From NCBI RefSeq assembly GCF_964204645.1, contig NC_134027.1:25222485-25286484 (forward strand): a stretch of 64,000 nt of DNA. The letters run 5' to 3'. Both the position numbers and the translations under genes were made by a program. The notes below the pieces were generated by a model. The model was not told where the DNA came from. It saw nothing but the letters and a program-made list of their open reading frames with translations, and made no database searches. Source of the stretch: Tubulanus polymorphus. Its lineage: Eukaryota > Nemertea > Palaeonemertea > Tubulaniformes > Tubulanidae. This document shows, in pieces, positions 61,936 to 64,000 of this stretch; the stretch's first letter is position 1, and the number at the start of each line of letters is the position of its first letter.

Positions 61936-62394
61936 CTTTGCGAGAACCACCCGTTCAAGAAACGGCGCGAAAAATAGGTGAAATTCTCGCGAAGATTTTT
62001 TCATGTTTACCAGGAAAACACTTTCGCTCGATCACGATTTTTTGTCATTTGTGCTTCAGAACTCGCAACGGAAGGAACTTACTTAAGGAAGATGAGATCA
62101 TGACTTGCTGGACCACGAATTTGTTTACTAGCCACTAATACGATAATGGTTAGACTTTATCCTTTATCCGCTGGTTCATTTATTCAATTAATAATTAATT
62201 CGACTATCGAGCGACATCTGACGGATGCCGTGAAGGTTTCAGGCCGTCGGGTTAGAATCCCGATACAGCTCCGATGCTGTCTGCATTCTATGGCTATGAA
62301 AGATTCAGTCTGCTGCGAATGCTGTCACCTAAAACCTATAAACCATTGACGAAAGTCTGCACTCAAACCGGTTGAACTCTGCAATTATCACCAA

Positions 62395-63060
62395 AACAAT
62401 GAAGAAAACCGAAGAAAAAGAAGGAAATTCAAGCATCATGGCCGAATAAATGATCTTGGTCTGAAACCAGCAAACGAACAATCCTGACCTGAGTGCAAAG
62501 AGATTGGGCACTTGCAAAACCTGTCGAAAAATCAGTCAAACAGCAAAATAAAACACTGAGAGATGGAGAGGAGACTCAAAAACAAATGTATTTTTGTATG
62601 TTTGTTCACAAGGTGACACTAGATTACATGTGAGACATGTGGTTATTCGCCTACTTTTCATCTTTTCGCTACCTTGACAGTGGGTAGTTTTGATGCACGT
62701 TGGTGGTTTTTAATTAGAGATTTAATCTTTAAAATGGGGCGAGTGATTTATTCAAATTTCCTAAGGATACAAGGCATCATCGACTAAAATAGTGCGAGTA
62801 TCTATCTTATCAAATGTGTGAAGTGTGATTGCTGGTGGTGTGGTTTCTTATCTATGAAGTCTGGGGGGAGCAGTCATGCTATGAATCAGTGTTAAAAGCC
62901 TATACACTAAAACGTGTTGTTTACTCAAGAACCGACAGAAAATTTAGCAATTATGGCCGGATAAATATTCTTGGGCCGAAACAAGACTGACCTGAACTCG
63001 ACTGAAAACAAGGCAAATAGGTAGGCGACTCCGCAAAACCTTTCAGAATAATCAGTCATC
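62395..63060. repeat. pair of diverged direct repeats of about 130 bp
   Basis: 62425-62545 and 62945-63055 share ATGGCCGAATAAAT / ATGGCCGGATAAAT, TCTTGG..GAAAC, CCTGA.CTC and CAAAACCT..AATCAGTCA blocks in the same order. Probably an old interspersed repeat; its class is unclear. Confidence 0.5.
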
Positions 63061-63829
63061 GAGGATGTTAAAACAATGTTGCATTTGTAGTAAACATTTA
63101 GAGGAAAGGTTTTGATGTTTGAAGAACAAGGCGCGGCATCATTGCCCGCCGTGTATATTTTGTATTTGGCCCAATAGTGACCAGAACTACATTCAGCCTA
63201 TCAACGCTTTGATACTAAGGGCGCATATTCCATCCGCACGGATATAGTCTTTAGTAATTCTATCTTTACGCCTTAAACGCAGGATATTCTGATCGAATCG
63301 GGCATGGAACAACTTCTGATAGTAAAGTTTGAAGGATTTATTATTGATAGTATTGATAGTATGCACAGGGAAGCGAGTATCATATTTACAAACACCGTAG
63401 TAGAAAGCATGTGCACAGCCAATACTCAGAAAGGCGGTTCAGTCTGCTGCCCCTTCAAACACATAGACGATCAGTTTTTTGATAAGATTTCTATTATCTT
63501 GTGTTAGTAGTTTATTTCCGATTAAAAGAAAATATTGCGCGTGAATTCTTCAACACATCGCTGCTCGCCCACAAGAGGTGATCGATCAGTTGGCATCACA
63601 TTCAGAGTCTGGTTGCTTTAAAGCGAAACCAAATTTCCCTTTAACCTTGAACGTTGTAGTCACAGTGATACGGAGGGAACTATAAAAATCCTTATTCAAA
63701 CTGATACTGCACGTACACGGCTGTTTTTCTAAAATTACCGGGTTTGCTAGTGATGGGCGTGGCGCTGCTGCAAGTTGAATCACGTTGATCCAAAATCTAC
63801 ATTTGTCAGCGTCGGACGAAAATCCATTC

Positions 63830-64000
63830 ATGGCAGACGTAAACGCGATGAAAGATTCAAATATTTCAACGCCGACGACTACGATCGAACCGATCGTAAA
63901 GACCTGGTCGAGTGTGTGTGATTGGGCGAAGGACACGTATCCGCCCGGCTGGGATCTCATATTCAGTGTTTACATGTATATATTTGGCTACGGGTCGCTC
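63830..64000 (+). CDS. ChaC-type gamma-glutamylcyclotransferase, first exon (partial)
   Basis: An ATG at 63830 opens 57 codons to the window edge. The peptide has a polar Thr-rich start, then WSSVCDWAKDTYPPGWDLIF, and ends in IFGYGSL. [W/F]xFGYGSL is the substrate-binding loop that opens the ChaC fold, which degrades glutathione to 5-oxoproline and Cys-Gly in the cytosol. The N-terminal extension before the motif is about 51 residues, nearer CHAC1 than the very short CHAC2 leader. The downstream catalytic Glu is outside the window. A 124-codon open frame on the opposite strand is its shadow. Confidence 0.8.
   Translation, partial: MADVNAMKDSNISTPTTTIEPIVKTWSSVCDWAKDTYPPGWDLIFSVYMYIFGYGSL

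Noticed and set aside
63586-63960. 124-codon minus-strand open frame
   Set aside because: Overlaps the ChaC-type start on the opposite strand and has no family features of its own.

Overview
The window is animal nuclear DNA: short, phase-consistent exons with GT-AG introns, long AT-rich introns, no operons, and many small transposon remnants. Closeness of the proteins to vertebrate CERK and TBC1D22, combined with compact introns, a conserved gene pair, Penelope-like retroelements and a LamG-repeat secreted protein, suggests an invertebrate bilaterian, possibly a marine lophotrochozoan such as a mollusc or annelid. The species cannot be fixed from the sequence.

Layout. 1-4.6 kb: 3' end of an unrecognised plus-strand gene, with three phase-compatible alternative 3' ends. 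4.6-9.5 kb: non-coding, with a 78-bp tandem repeat and palindromic elements carrying a hammerhead-like core. 9.5-22.1 kb (minus): complete ceramide kinase gene (CERK, 12 coding exons, about 591 codons). 22.65-33.26 kb (plus): complete TBC1D22-type Rab-GAP gene (12 exons, 537 codons). The two genes are head to head, with 587 bp between start codons, the same arrangement as CERK/TBC1D22A in human 22q13. 33.3-42 kb: repeat-rich block containing a 3.5-3.7 kb tandem segmental duplication with decayed Penelope-like reverse transcriptase, piggyBac-like and Harbinger-like MITEs. 43.6-53.7 kb (minus): 12-13 exon gene for a secreted protein of about 980-1010 residues built of LamG-like units and ending in a C-type-lectin-like fragment. 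55.2-56.2 kb (minus): single-exon rhodopsin-family GPCR. 56-63.8 kb: mostly non-coding, with a 39-bp minisatellite and a LINE fragment. 63.83 kb to the end (plus): first exon of a ChaC-type gamma-glutamylcyclotransferase gene, cut by the window edge.

Gene models were built by hand from splice signals, reading phase and family resemblance; no search was run. The CERK, TBC1D22, GPCR and ChaC calls are firm. The secreted LamG gene is firm exon by exon, but its C-terminus and one cassette exon are open. The first gene is unidentified.
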